A DNA stretch of 64,000 nucleotides, from assembly GCF_002934625.1 (NCBI RefSeq), contig NZ_PTJD01000009.1, forward strand, positions 124,001 through 188,000. The letters are read 5' to 3'. The notes under the pieces were generated by a model. It did no database searches. It was given only the letters and a program-made list of their open reading frames with translations, and had not been told where the DNA came from. The position numbers and the translations under genes were made by a program. Below are positions 48,085 through 56,655 of the stretch, in pieces (position 1 is the first letter of the stretch; every line of letters begins with the position of its first letter). The stretch is from Kineococcus xinjiangensis (lineage in GTDB: Bacteria; Actinomycetota; Actinomycetes; Actinomycetales; Kineococcaceae).

Positions 48085-48086
48085 AG
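48058..48086 (+). promoter_or_regulatory. FliA-like promoter for the HTH gene
   Basis: CTCA, 17 bases, GCCGATAG. The -10 ends seven bases before the GTG at 48093, so the transcript may be leaderless. Confidence 0.6.
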
Positions 48087-48092
48087 AGGTGT

Positions 48093-48521
48093 GTGCTCGC
48101 TTCCTCGACGGTGCTGCGGCCCTCCACGCTCGAGCTGGTGCCGGGAGCCGCGGACGCCGCGACCGGCGCCGGCGCTCCTGCCGCCGCGAGCACCGCCACA
48201 GCGCTGACGCACCTGCGGCGGCACCTGCAGGAGGGCATCGACGCCCTCGCGGAGGCCCTCGCCCGGACCGAGGCGCTGTGCGGGCAGCTCGACGGCGACG
48301 CCGGCCCCGACGACGCCCCGGCCCTGGAACAGGTCCCGGTCCTCTCCTGCCGCGTCGGGGAGGCCGTGACCCGGTTGAGCGAGGCCGACAGCCGCTGGCG
48401 CCGCGCGGAGGTCCGCGCCCTGCACGAGCGGGGCCTGAGCACCCGCGCCATCGCCAAGCTGCTCGGCGTCAGCCACCAGCGCATCAGCGTCCTGCTCAAG
48501 GACACCGCCGCGTCTGCGTGA
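48093..48521 (+). CDS. Small HTH protein divergent from the chemoreceptor
   Basis: A 142-residue protein. A variable N-terminus and a helical segment (RRHLQEGIDALAEALARTEA) precede a C-terminal helix-turn-helix (RALHERGLSTRAIAKLLGVS, then HQRISVLLKD) similar to sigma-region-4/HTH_7-type DNA-binding motifs. It shares a FliA-like promoter palindrome with the receptor and may regulate motility genes; that is inferred. The GTG at 48093 is seven bases after the predicted -10 element. Confidence 0.72.
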   Translation: MLASSTVLRPSTLELVPGAADAATGAGAPAAASTATALTHLRRHLQEGIDALAEALARTEALCGQLDGDAGPDDAPALEQVPVLSCRVGEAVTRLSEADSRWRRAEVRALHERGLSTRAIAKLLGVSHQRISVLLKDTAASA

Positions 48522-48567
48522 GGGCCCCGGCAGGCCCGACCCGCGCGCCGGATCCCCGGAACGGCGA

Positions 48568-48602
48568 ACGCCCTCCCCCGCCTCGACGGCGGGGGAGGGC
48601 GT
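48568..48602. terminator. Bidirectional stem-loop
   Basis: 15-bp perfect stem with loop TCGAC between the convergent HTH and GAF genes. Confidence 0.82.
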
Positions 48603-48620
48603 CGCGCGATCCGCGGCCGC

Positions 48621-49130
48621 TCAGCCGCGGCGGTACTCCTCCAGCAGCGCGGACGCCTCGGCTGCACCCGCCCGCAGGACCGCCAGGTCGGCCTCGGTGA
48701 ACTCGGTCGGGGCCAGGCCGATGACGCAGTGCGCACCGACGACGTGACCCTGCGGGGTGGTCACCGGCACGCCGGCGTAGCAGGCGTCACCACCGGCCAG
48801 CAGCAGCAACGGGTTGTCGTGCTGGACCGGGTCGTTCGCCGCGTCCGGCACGACGTAGGGGGCGCGCTCGACGACCGCGGTGGCGCAGAAGGACCACTCC
48901 ACCGGGATGCCGCCACCCGACTCCAACAGCCCGGGTGCGCCGCTGGCCCCGAGCACCATCATCGCGGAGTCCAGCACCACCGAGACCATCCCGATGGGCT
49001 GGCCCAGGGCGCGCGCGCTGCGGACGGACAGCTCGTCCATGCGCCGGCGCAGCTCGGGGTGGTCCAGGTCGTAGACGGCGATCGCGGCGAGGCGGTCGTA
49101 GTCGGCGAGGGCGACGCTGTGGTCGATCAC
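48621..49130 (-). CDS. GAF-domain sensor protein
   Basis: About 169 residues, almost entirely one GAF domain: RLAAIAVYDLDHPELRRRMD, GQPIGMVSVVLDSAMMVLGA, and WSFCATAVVERAPYVVPDA, then DNPLLLLAGGDACYAGVPV. The last strand has VVGAHCVIGLAP. Three cysteines are in ligand-pocket positions. No output domain, so it probably works by protein contact or as a small-molecule sensor. GTG at 49130 overlaps the upstream gene's stop (GTGA). Confidence 0.85.
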   Translation of the reverse strand: MIDHSVALADYDRLAAIAVYDLDHPELRRRMDELSVRSARALGQPIGMVSVVLDSAMMVLGASGAPGLLESGGGIPVEWSFCATAVVERAPYVVPDAANDPVQHDNPLLLLAGGDACYAGVPVTTPQGHVVGAHCVIGLAPTEFTEADLAVLRAGAAEASALLEEYRRG

Positions 49131-49447
49131 GAGGAGGCTCCGGAGCGGCTGGCGGGGTGGGTCATGGCGAAGGCGGCGGTGAGCCGCGCGTGGCTCTCGA
49201 GCCGGATGCGCAGGGCGCGGGCGCACAGGCCCATGACGCCGTCGGGGTAGGCGTCCATCGCGGCGAGGAGGCGCTCCAGCGACGGCCGGTCCCCCTCCTG
49301 GCCCGTCAGGCGCGCCGACGCCAGCAGTTCCCGCCAGATCTCCACGGCCGCGCGGGAGTAGGCCCGCTCGACCGCGGTGCGGGCATCGGCCAGGGTCGGG
49401 GGCCGCAGGCCGTAGGCGGCACTCGCGGCCGTCTCCATCGTGGGCAT
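49127..49447 (-). CDS. Small helical protein coupled to the GAF gene
   Basis: About 106 residues, all predicted helical (ARTAVERAYSRAAVEIWREL, then RPSLERLLAAMDAYPDGVMG). No known domain. Stop/start overlap with the GAF gene (GTGA) indicates translational coupling, so the two products probably act together. Starts ATG at 49447 or 49438; RBS is weak. Confidence 0.6.
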   Translation of the reverse strand: MPTMETAASAAYGLRPPTLADARTAVERAYSRAAVEIWRELLASARLTGQEGDRPSLERLLAAMDAYPDGVMGLCARALRIRLESHARLTAAFAMTHPASRSGASS

Positions 49448-49683
49448 CAAGCTCGACTCACCGTCTCACCGCTCGGCATCGGAGGCCCGGTGTCGCGACG
49501 GCCTCCCTGACTCCCTGTACCTCGGCAGGAAGCCGCCCCGGCTGGAGGTCCGGCCTCCTCACGGTGCCCGGTGCCGCGCGGGACGCCTCCCCGTGCCTCT
49601 CCCCGCGACGGGCTCAAGGAGCGGCCCGGACGTGCCGATACGTCGTCCGGGGGCGTCGTGCCCCCGTCGAGGGAGGGCGGAAC

Positions 49684-51435
49684 GTGCAGGTCCAGAGCCC
49701 GCGGCCACCGGCCGGGGAGCGCACCCGCAGGCGGCTCCTCCCCCAGGGGACGCCGCTGCCCGACGACGTCTGGCTGGCGCGGCACCGCGCGTTCCTCGTC
49801 TCCGCCTGGGTCGCCTGCGCGACGGTCCTCGCCTGGGCCGCGGCCACGCGGGGGATGTGGCACGGCCTCGCCGACGCCGTCCCGGTCGCCCTCGCCGCGC
49901 TGCTGGCCACCCTCGCCGGGCGCCGCAGCCGCCAGCTCCGCCGGGAGATCGCCTCCTCCGCCGTGATGCTGGCGCTCATGACGGCCGCCGCGGTCGCCGT
50001 CCACCTCTCCGGTGGCCTCATCGAGGCGCACTTCCTGTTCTTCATCGCCGTCGGGGCGGCCGCCGCCTACCAGACGTGGGCGCCGTTCCTCACGGCCATC
50101 GGCTTCGTCGTCCTCCACCACGGCGTGATGGGCACGCTCGCCGGGCAGGCGATCTTCAACCACCCCGGCGCGCAGGAGCGGCCCTGGGTGTGGGCGCTCG
50201 TCCACGCCGGGCTGCTGGCCGTCGCCGCGGCCGTCGGCATCGCCTCCTGGCGCGCCGACGAGGTGGTGCGCGCCCGGCTGGCGGACCTCGCCGCCCGCTC
50301 CCGGCTGATCGTGAGCACCGTCGAGGACGGCATCGTGGCCGTCGACCGCACCGGGCGGGTGGTCGACGCCAACCCGGCGGCCGTGCGCCTGCTCGCGCGG
50401 GGCGGCAGCCCTGTCGGGGTACCGCTGGAGGACCTGCTGCCCGGGGTGTGCGACGGGCAGCAGATGTGCGCGCTGGTGCGCGGCGAGCGCCCGGTGGCGC
50501 CGCACCGGACGTACGTGCCGGCGGGCGCCGACGCCGACGCCGTGCCGGTGTCGGTGACCGTCGTGCCCGTGCAGACCGACGACGCCGTCTGCGCCGTGGT
50601 GACGCTGCGGGACCTGTCCACCGCGGCGCGGGCCGCCACCGCCGAACGCGCCCTCATCGACCTCGCCGAGCGGGAGCGGGTCCAGCGCGAGGACGTCGCC
50701 GCGCTGCTGGCCGCGGTGCGCCCCCCGGCGCTGCACGTCGAGGGGCTGGACATCGCCGTCGCCTACGAGCCGGCCGCCAGCGCACCGGCCGGCGGGGACC
50801 TCTACGACTGGGTGGCGCTGCCGTCGGGGGAGGTGCTGCTCGTCGTGGTCGACGCGATGGGACGCGGCACCGCCGCCACCCGCGAGGCGCTCGCCGTCAC
50901 CTCCACCGTCCGCACCCTGGCCGTCGCCGGCTGCCCGCTGGAGGAGCTGGTCTCCCAGGCCGGCGCCGCGCTGGAGGTCACCCACCCCGACCTGCTCGCC
51001 ACGCTGCTCGTCGCGCTGCTCGACCCCGCCACGGGCCGAGTCCGCCTCGCCGGCGGTGGGCACCCGCCGGCGCTCGTGGTGACCGGCCGCGGGGCGCGCG
51101 AGGTCAGCGCGGAGGGCCTCGGCGTGGGCTACCCCGACCCCGGCAGCTTCGCCGTGCGGGAGGTCGTGCTGGCGGAGGGCGACAGCCTCGTGCTCTACAC
51201 CGACGGCCTCATCGAGGGCACGCGCGACCTGGCCGAGGGCCTGCGCGAGCTGGCCGCCACCGCCGCGGGCCTGGCGGGACGGCCCCCGGCCGAGTTCGCG
51301 CGGCGGCTGCTCACCGACGTCACCACCTGCGCCCTCGACGACGACGACTGCCTGGCCATCGTCGTCCGGCGCTCGGCCACCGCTCCCCGCGCGGCCGGTG
51401 CGCCCGCCGCGACGGCGTCCTCCCCCGTCCGGTAG
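49684..51435 (+). CDS. Membrane PAS-PP2C (SpoIIE-type) phosphatase
   Basis: A 583-residue signalling protein. The N-terminal membrane module has about six helices and the histidine pattern HLSGGLIEAHFLFFIAVGAA, then YQTWAPFLTAIGFVVLHHG, shared with the MCP at 34493. A PAS domain follows (RLIVSTVEDGIVAVDRTGRV, DANPAAVRLLA). A SpoIIE/PP2C phosphatase ends the protein (PAGGDLYDWVALP, VVDAMGRGTAATREA, LVLYTDGLIEGTRDL, DDDCLAIVV), with metal-binding aspartates present. Likely dephosphorylates an anti-sigma antagonist in response to a membrane signal. GTG at 49684 has GGAGGGCGG upstream. Confidence 0.92.
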   Translation: MQVQSPRPPAGERTRRRLLPQGTPLPDDVWLARHRAFLVSAWVACATVLAWAAATRGMWHGLADAVPVALAALLATLAGRRSRQLRREIASSAVMLALMTAAAVAVHLSGGLIEAHFLFFIAVGAAAAYQTWAPFLTAIGFVVLHHGVMGTLAGQAIFNHPGAQERPWVWALVHAGLLAVAAAVGIASWRADEVVRARLADLAARSRLIVSTVEDGIVAVDRTGRVVDANPAAVRLLARGGSPVGVPLEDLLPGVCDGQQMCALVRGERPVAPHRTYVPAGADADAVPVSVTVVPVQTDDAVCAVVTLRDLSTAARAATAERALIDLAERERVQREDVAALLAAVRPPALHVEGLDIAVAYEPAASAPAGGDLYDWVALPSGEVLLVVVDAMGRGTAATREALAVTSTVRTLAVAGCPLEELVSQAGAALEVTHPDLLATLLVALLDPATGRVRLAGGGHPPALVVTGRGAREVSAEGLGVGYPDPGSFAVREVVLAEGDSLVLYTDGLIEGTRDLAEGLRELAATAAGLAGRPPAEFARRLLTDVTTCALDDDDCLAIVVRRSATAPRAAGAPAATASSPVR

Positions 51436-51577
51436 CGCGCTGTCCCGGCCCTAGCATCTCGACGGCCGGGACCGCCCGGGATGTGCGGGGCGCCTGCAAG
51501 GCCGAGGCTGGCCCCTGTACCGGCCGGTGGGCCGGGCCCCGCCCGGGGCCGCACCGGAGGGCAGACGGGGGGAGCTC

Positions 51578-52441
51578 GTGGTGGAGGCTGTGCGCTCCCT
51601 GCTGCGGGGCGTGCAGGAGCGGTTGCGCCGCCACGACCTCTACCTGATCTCCGCCGGCATCACCTTCTACGCGGCGGTGGCGCTGCTGCCGTGGGCCGTG
51701 ATCTCCTTCCGGCTGCTGGCGGCCGTGGTCGGCGCGGAGCAGGTGGTGCGGCTGGCCACCGCCGCCGCGGGGGCGCTGCCCGACGCCCACGACCCCGAGG
51801 GGGTGGTCACCGCCGTGGTGACCACCGCGGTGCAGCTGCCCTGGCCGCTCGTCGCCGTCGCGGTGCTGCCCGCCACCCTGTGGGCGGAGGGCCTGCGCCG
51901 CGGGTTCGCGCGGGTCAGCACCCCCGGCCAGGAGCTGCCGCCGTCGGGTCCGGGGCGCACGGCGACGTGGCGGGTGCGGCTGGCCTCCCTGCCGCTGCTG
52001 CTGCTCGCTGCCCCCGCCGTCGTGCTGGGCCTGCTGCACCTGGCCCGGCTCCTGCTGCGGGTGCTGGAGCCGGGCGGGGCCGGGGCCGTGGCGCTGGCGG
52101 TGTACGTGGCCCTGAACGCGGTGTGGCTGCTGCTGTCCCCGGTCCTGCTCTACGCCTACCGCCTGCTGGGGCCGGTGCGGCCGTCGTGGCGGGCGGCGCT
52201 GTGGGCGTCCTTCGGGACCGGCGCGTTCATCTCCGGGTTCTCGCAGGGGGCCGTGCTGTTCCTCGCGATCCCGGTGGACCTGGGCGCGCCGTTCGGCGGG
52301 TTCGGCGCCGTCGGAGCCGCGGTCGCCGCGGGGCTGTGGCTGTGGGCCTTCACCGCGATGGCGGTGTACGGCTACGCGCTCGGCCTGGAGGTCGACGAGA
52401 GGTCCCGGGCCGGGGGACGACACCGGACCCGGGGTGCGTGA
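51578..52441 (+). CDS. YihY/BrkB-family membrane protein
   Basis: A 287-residue inner-membrane protein of the YihY/UPF0761 family. Its signature HDLYLISAGITFYAAVALLP opens the first helix, followed by five or more membrane segments (LPLLLLAAPAVVLGLLHLAR, VALNAVWLLLSPVLLYAY, GAVLFLAIPVDLG). Often annotated as ribonuclease BN in error; true function unclear. GTG at 51578 follows GGGGGGAG; the GTG three bases on is an equally good start. Confidence 0.88.
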   Translation: MVEAVRSLLRGVQERLRRHDLYLISAGITFYAAVALLPWAVISFRLLAAVVGAEQVVRLATAAAGALPDAHDPEGVVTAVVTTAVQLPWPLVAVAVLPATLWAEGLRRGFARVSTPGQELPPSGPGRTATWRVRLASLPLLLLAAPAVVLGLLHLARLLLRVLEPGGAGAVALAVYVALNAVWLLLSPVLLYAYRLLGPVRPSWRAALWASFGTGAFISGFSQGAVLFLAIPVDLGAPFGGFGAVGAAVAAGLWLWAFTAMAVYGYALGLEVDERSRAGGRHRTRGA

Positions 52442-52454
52442 CCCGGGGTGCGTG
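52427..52454. repeat. 14-bp tandem repeat between yihY-like and proline dehydrogenase genes
   Basis: Two copies of ACCCGGGGTGCGTG, the first overlapping the YihY-like 3' end. Little else can be said. Confidence 0.6.
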
Positions 52455-52510
52455 ACACGAGAGCCGCGGAGATCCAGGCTGGGGCCGGGCACGGGCATCG
52501 AGGGGGCGGC

Positions 52511-53464
52511 GTGGACGGTGTGACGACGGCGGCGGAGTCGGAGGCGGCGGAGGTCCTGCGCCGGATGGCGCTCGACGAGGGGCTCGCCGCGCGGGTGCTG
52601 GCCGATCCCGCTCTGGCCGCGGTCGCCCGCCGCATCGCGCGCCGCTACGTCGCGGGGGAGTCCCTCCCCGAGGCGCTGGACCGGGCGCAGGCCATCGCCG
52701 CGCGGGGCCACGGGGTGAGCCTGGAGTTCGTGGGGGAGAGCATCCGCGACGAGCAGGTGGCGGAGGAGGCCACCCGCACGTTCCTCGACGTGGCCGCGGG
52801 GATCGGCGCCCGCGGGCTGCCCGGCAGCGTCTCCTTCGACCTGTCCCACGTGGGGCTCGTCATCGACCCCGAGCTGGGCCACCGCAACGCCGTGCGCATC
52901 GCCGAGGCGGCCGCCGCCGCCGGCGCGGAGCTGATGATCTCGGCGGAGGGTTCCGGCCGCACGGACCTGGTGCTCGACACCTACGAGCGCCTCGCGTCGA
53001 GCCATCCCCACGTCGGGGTGACGCTGCAGGCGCGGTTGCACCGGACGCCGGGGGACCTGCGGCGCGTCCTCGCGCTGCCCGGCCGCGTCCGGCTGGTGAA
53101 GGGGGCGTTCTCCGAGCCGGAGGAGGTCGCGCTCACCCGCGGCAGCACCGCCCTGCGCGGGGCGTACCTGGAGATGGCGGCGGAACTCGTGCGCAGCGGG
53201 CACCCCGTGTCCGTCGCCACCCACGACGGGGAGCTCCTCGCCGCGCTGGAGGAGCGCTGCGGGGACGCGCTGGGCGGGGGGCACGTGCTGTTCGAGATGC
53301 TGCTCGGGCTCGGTGGGGATTCCCTGGACCGGCTGCGCGGGAAGGGCTACCGGACCTCCGAGTACGTGGTGTTCGGCACGCAGTGGTGGCTCTACGTCCT
53401 GAACCGGATGGCCGAGGAGCCGGGGCGGGTGTTCACCGCGCTCGCCGACGCGGCGGGTCGCTGA
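52511..53464 (+). CDS. putB: Proline dehydrogenase
   Basis: A 317-residue monofunctional PRODH: an FAD-dependent TIM barrel that oxidises proline to pyrroline-5-carboxylate. Landmarks are ISAEGSGRTDLVLDTYERL, GVTLQARLHRTP, VRLVKGAFSEPEEVAL, SVATHDGELLAAL, and the C-terminal VVFGTQWWLYVLNRMAE. Substrate arginines are in the last motifs. The P5C dehydrogenase partner (PutA/RocA) is not adjacent. GTG at 52511; a second in-frame GTG lies nine bases later. Confidence 0.92.
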   Translation: MDGVTTAAESEAAEVLRRMALDEGLAARVLADPALAAVARRIARRYVAGESLPEALDRAQAIAARGHGVSLEFVGESIRDEQVAEEATRTFLDVAAGIGARGLPGSVSFDLSHVGLVIDPELGHRNAVRIAEAAAAAGAELMISAEGSGRTDLVLDTYERLASSHPHVGVTLQARLHRTPGDLRRVLALPGRVRLVKGAFSEPEEVALTRGSTALRGAYLEMAAELVRSGHPVSVATHDGELLAALEERCGDALGGGHVLFEMLLGLGGDSLDRLRGKGYRTSEYVVFGTQWWLYVLNRMAEEPGRVFTALADAAGR

Positions 53465-53719
53465 CGCCGGGCCCCCGGGGCGTGCCCGCGGCGCACTGAG
53501 CGCCCGCCCCGGCCGGGTCGCACGCGCTGCCCGGCCGGGACGAACCCCACCCGGACGACGTCGGGGAACCGCTGCGCCGGATGCCCTACGACGCGCGGGG
53601 CGCGTGCATGGATCGGCTCGATCCGGGTACCCCACGACTGAGCGCCACCGCAGGCGCGCCCGCCGCCGATCCCGGCGCGAGGGCAGCCGTCGTGACCTTC
53701 CACACCTCCGGGAGAGCCC

Positions 53720-54403
53720 ATGAGCACACCCAGCGGATCCCACGTCCCCGGCGAGGGGCCGACCACCGGCACCGACCCCAGCGGTGGGCTCTCCACCTCC
53801 GGTCCCGGCGGCGCCAGGTCCGTCGCGGGCCTCGGCCTCGATCGCCTCTCCGTGGTCAACCGGGAGAAGGAGCAGTACGGCGGGGTCAAGGTCGGCTCGG
53901 CGTTCTTCGGCTGGCTCACCGCCACCGGCACCGCCGTCCTCCTGACCGCCCTGCTCGCCGCCCTCGGTGCCGCCGTCGGCGCAGCCACCGACACCGGCGC
54001 CGGGGAGGCCGTCGGCCAGGCACAGGCGAACGCGGGGACGGCCGGCATCATCAGCGGCATCGCGCTGCTCGTCGTGCTGTTCGTCTCGTACTTCTGCGGC
54101 GGCTACGTCGCCGGCCGGATGGCCCGCTTCAACGGCGCCAAGCAGGGCCTCGCGGTGTGGCTGTGGGCCGTCGTCATCGCCGTCGTCGTCGCGATCCTCA
54201 CCGCGCTCGTCGGCTCCCAGTTCGACATCCTCGGCCGCCTCGGCAGCTTCCCGACGCTCCCGCTGGACGGTGCGTCCCTCAGCACCGCCAGCATCATCAC
54301 CGCGATCCTCGCCGCGGTCGTCGCCCTCGGCGGCGCCGTCCTGGGCGGCCTCAGCGGCATGCGCTTCCACCGCAAGGTCGACAAGGCCGGCCTCGGCCGC
54401 TGA
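53720..54403 (+). CDS. Membrane protein of unknown function
   Basis: A 227-residue protein. Disordered, Gly/Ser/Thr-rich N-terminus, then four membrane helices (FFGWLTATGTAVLLTALLAA, GIISGIALLVVLFVSYFCGG, AVWLWAVVIAVVVAILTALV, ASIITAILAAVVALGGAVLG). The order GGYVAGRMARFNGAKQG between helices is conserved in many actinobacterial 'YrzE-like' proteins. ATG with GGAGAG upstream. No role assigned. Confidence 0.75.
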   Translation: MSTPSGSHVPGEGPTTGTDPSGGLSTSGPGGARSVAGLGLDRLSVVNREKEQYGGVKVGSAFFGWLTATGTAVLLTALLAALGAAVGAATDTGAGEAVGQAQANAGTAGIISGIALLVVLFVSYFCGGYVAGRMARFNGAKQGLAVWLWAVVIAVVVAILTALVGSQFDILGRLGSFPTLPLDGASLSTASIITAILAAVVALGGAVLGGLSGMRFHRKVDKAGLGR

Positions 54404-54426
54404 GCCGACCCGCACCTTCGGAGCCC

Positions 54427-54473
54427 CGCCGCGGAGCCCCGCTCCCCTGGGAGGGGAGCGGGGCTCCGCGGCG
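54427..54473. terminator. Long bidirectional stem-loop
   Basis: 21-bp perfect stem with a five-base loop, ending one base from the stop of the convergent minus-strand gene. Confidence 0.88.
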
Positions 54474-55427
54474 TCAGCGCTCCCTGCGGTGGCGGGGCCG
54501 GTGCGGCGGGCCCCGCCGCACCGGCTTCGGCTGCGGCGGGGAGGGCTCCACCGGGTCCAGGTACGACGCGAACGCCGGCACTCCGTGCTCCGCGCACGCC
54601 GTCCGCAGCACCGCCACCGCAGCCGCCCGCTCCTCGTCGTCGAGGAGGAGGAAGCCCTCCAACTCCGGCTGGTCGTCGCCCCGGACCGTCGTGCGGACCG
54701 ACAGCGTGACGGAGGTGTGGACGTCGTCCATCGTCCACTCCGGGCGCACGGCCCCGCGCTGCACCCGCACCTGGTGGACGTCCGCCCACCGGTAGCGGCC
54801 CACCTCCCAGCCGTCACGGCGGTGCACCAGGTGGACGCCGTCGTCGTGGAGGGTGCTGCGGGCGGGGAACCGCGCCCACCACCGGGCCCGCAGCCACGTC
54901 AGGGTCAGGGCCCCCGCGCCGGGCAGGAGCCACCACGGATCCTCCGTGGCGGCGGCCACCACCGTCGCCACGGCCGCCGCGAGGTACCCCGGCCGCAGGG
55001 CGCGCGAGGCGTGGCGGTCGGAGGACGCCACGAGCAGCCGCTCTCCCGCCGGGGGCGCCGACGGGACCCCGCCCACCCTCTCCGCCCGGGCGAGGAGCGC
55101 CCACCCGGCCAGCGCCGCCCCGAACAGCGCACCCTGCACGGTGAACGCCAGGTCGACCGCGTCCAGCGGGTGCGCGTCCTCCCCGGAGAGCAGTCCGCCG
55201 GCGAGCGCCGTCGCCGCCGGCAGCAGGCCCAGGCAGGACAGGAAGGCCAGACCCAGCGCCATCTCGGGGTGCGCCCGCAGCGGGGGGATCCGGCGCAGCG
55301 CCGACCCCGCTGCGAACCGCCCGGATGCGGACGGTCCGCGCCGTCCGCCGCGCAGGCGCAGCAGGAGGTGGATGGTGCACGCGGCGGCCACCGCGACGAG
55401 CAGCAGGTCCACGTCCAGGTCGAGCAC
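54474..55427 (-). CDS. Membrane protein with PH-like C-terminal region
   Basis: About 317 residues. The first helix (LLLVAVAAACTIHLLLRL) and two further pairs (LGLAFLSCLGLLPAATALAG, then TVQGALFGAALAGWALLA) precede a C-terminal beta-rich region (STLHDDGVHLVHRRDGWEVG, then RYRWADVHQVRVQRGAVRPE) similar to bPH-type domains. The tail is basic and proline-rich. Function unknown. GTG at 55427 is chosen for its fit to the first helix; a GTG at 55481 is also possible, with no clear RBS for either. Confidence 0.6.
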   Translation of the reverse strand: MLDLDVDLLLVAVAAACTIHLLLRLRGGRRGPSASGRFAAGSALRRIPPLRAHPEMALGLAFLSCLGLLPAATALAGGLLSGEDAHPLDAVDLAFTVQGALFGAALAGWALLARAERVGGVPSAPPAGERLLVASSDRHASRALRPGYLAAAVATVVAAATEDPWWLLPGAGALTLTWLRARWWARFPARSTLHDDGVHLVHRRDGWEVGRYRWADVHQVRVQRGAVRPEWTMDDVHTSVTLSVRTTVRGDDQPELEGFLLLDDEERAAAVAVLRTACAEHGVPAFASYLDPVEPSPPQPKPVRRGPPHRPRHRRER

Positions 55428-55569
55428 GGGCCGAGCGTCGCACGCCTCCCGCCGGCAGCGGGGGCGAGCGCGCAGGATCACCCGCCGGGCGCAGCCGGGC
55501 GGAAACCGCCATGAGCGAGCCGTGATCGAGAGATCACTGTAAGTTGGCGACAGGCGGCGGGAGGTCAGG

Positions 55570-56577
55570 ATGGCGACGGCAGCACAGGTGAAGGCTCTCG
55601 TGGAGAGCCACGGTCAGGGCGACGAGGCCCGCTTCTACTCCGTGGCGCTCCAGATCGCCGACAGCGCCGCCAAGAGCGGTCGCGTCCGCTTCTCCGAGGA
55701 CCTGCGCAACCTCGTCGAGACCGGACGCGTCGCCGGCGCCGGAGGGCGCTACCTCTCCCCCACCAGCCGCGCCGTGCAGGTGGCGCAGCCCCGCGGTGAG
55801 CTCGCCCAGGTCCTCACCGTCGGATACCCCACCGCCCACCTGACCGACATGGCGCTCAGCCTGGAAGTGCTGCGACGCATCCAGCGCATCCTCGCCGAGC
55901 AGCGCCGCCAGGAGACCCTGCGCACCCACGGGTTCCAGCCGATGCGCAAGGTGCTGCTGTCGGGGCCGCCCGGCACCGGCAAGACCATGACCGCCGACGT
56001 CGTCGCCGGTGAGCTGAACCTGCCGTCCTTCTCCATCCGCCTCGACAACCTCGTGGACCTCACCGTGGACGAGGCGGTCACGAAGCTGCGGCTCGTCTTC
56101 GACCTGGTCAGCCAGACCCGCGGGGTGTTCCTCTTCGACAACCTCGACGCCCTCGTCGGGCAACCCGGGCAGGACGATGCGTCAGCCGCGGCGGGCAGCG
56201 GCGGTCACCTCATCCGCTCGTTCCTGGGCTTCCTCGAGGAGGACGAGTCGCCCAGCGTGCTCGTGGTCACCACCAACCGCACCCAGTTGCTGGACCGGGG
56301 ACTGCTGCGCCGCTTCGACGTCCTCATCCACTACGTCCTCCCCACGACCGGGGTGATCCACGACCTCATCCAGCGCCGGCTGCGGAAGTTCGACCTCACG
56401 GCCGTGGAGTGGCCGCGCGTCGCGTCCACCGCCGGTGGTCTCAGCCACGAGGAGGTCGCCGCGGCAGCGGAGCTGGCGGCCAAGCAGTCGGTGCTGGACG
56501 GCAAGGACCAGGTGGAGACCTCCGCCCTGCTCAACGCGCTGAGGGAACGACGGGAACTGCTCAAGATCTCCTCGTGA
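55570..56577 (+). CDS. AAA+ ATPase with atypical Walker B
   Basis: A 335-residue single-domain AAA+ protein of the Ycf46/SpoVK-like group. Walker A is LLSGPPGTGKTMTADVVA. Walker B is GVFLFDNLDALVG, with Asn where the catalytic Glu is usual. Sensor 1 is VVTTNRTQ, and the arginine finger region is LDRGLLRRFD. The N-terminal 110 residues are helical (VKALVESHGQGDEARFYSVA). No protease or nuclease partner adjoins it. ATG with GGGAGG upstream. Substrate and role unknown. Confidence 0.87.
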   Translation: MATAAQVKALVESHGQGDEARFYSVALQIADSAAKSGRVRFSEDLRNLVETGRVAGAGGRYLSPTSRAVQVAQPRGELAQVLTVGYPTAHLTDMALSLEVLRRIQRILAEQRRQETLRTHGFQPMRKVLLSGPPGTGKTMTADVVAGELNLPSFSIRLDNLVDLTVDEAVTKLRLVFDLVSQTRGVFLFDNLDALVGQPGQDDASAAAGSGGHLIRSFLGFLEEDESPSVLVVTTNRTQLLDRGLLRRFDVLIHYVLPTTGVIHDLIQRRLRKFDLTAVEWPRVASTAGGLSHEEVAAAAELAAKQSVLDGKDQVETSALLNALRERRELLKISS

Positions 56578-56655
56578 CCCGGATCCCCCGCGTGCGAGGT
56601 GCGGCTGCGGGAGGGCGAGCCCCCCGTGCGCCACCGGCTTCCGTGCGCGTGGGAC

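Noticed and set aside
46174-48207. Plus-strand Gly/Asp/His-rich frame over the chemoreceptor
   Set aside because: It is the mirror of the MCP coding frame, with repetitive GLL/GDG patterns from codon structure.
51578-52441. Ribonuclease BN
   Set aside because: The YihY family was historically misnamed; the sequence is a multi-helix membrane protein with no metallo-beta-lactamase motif.
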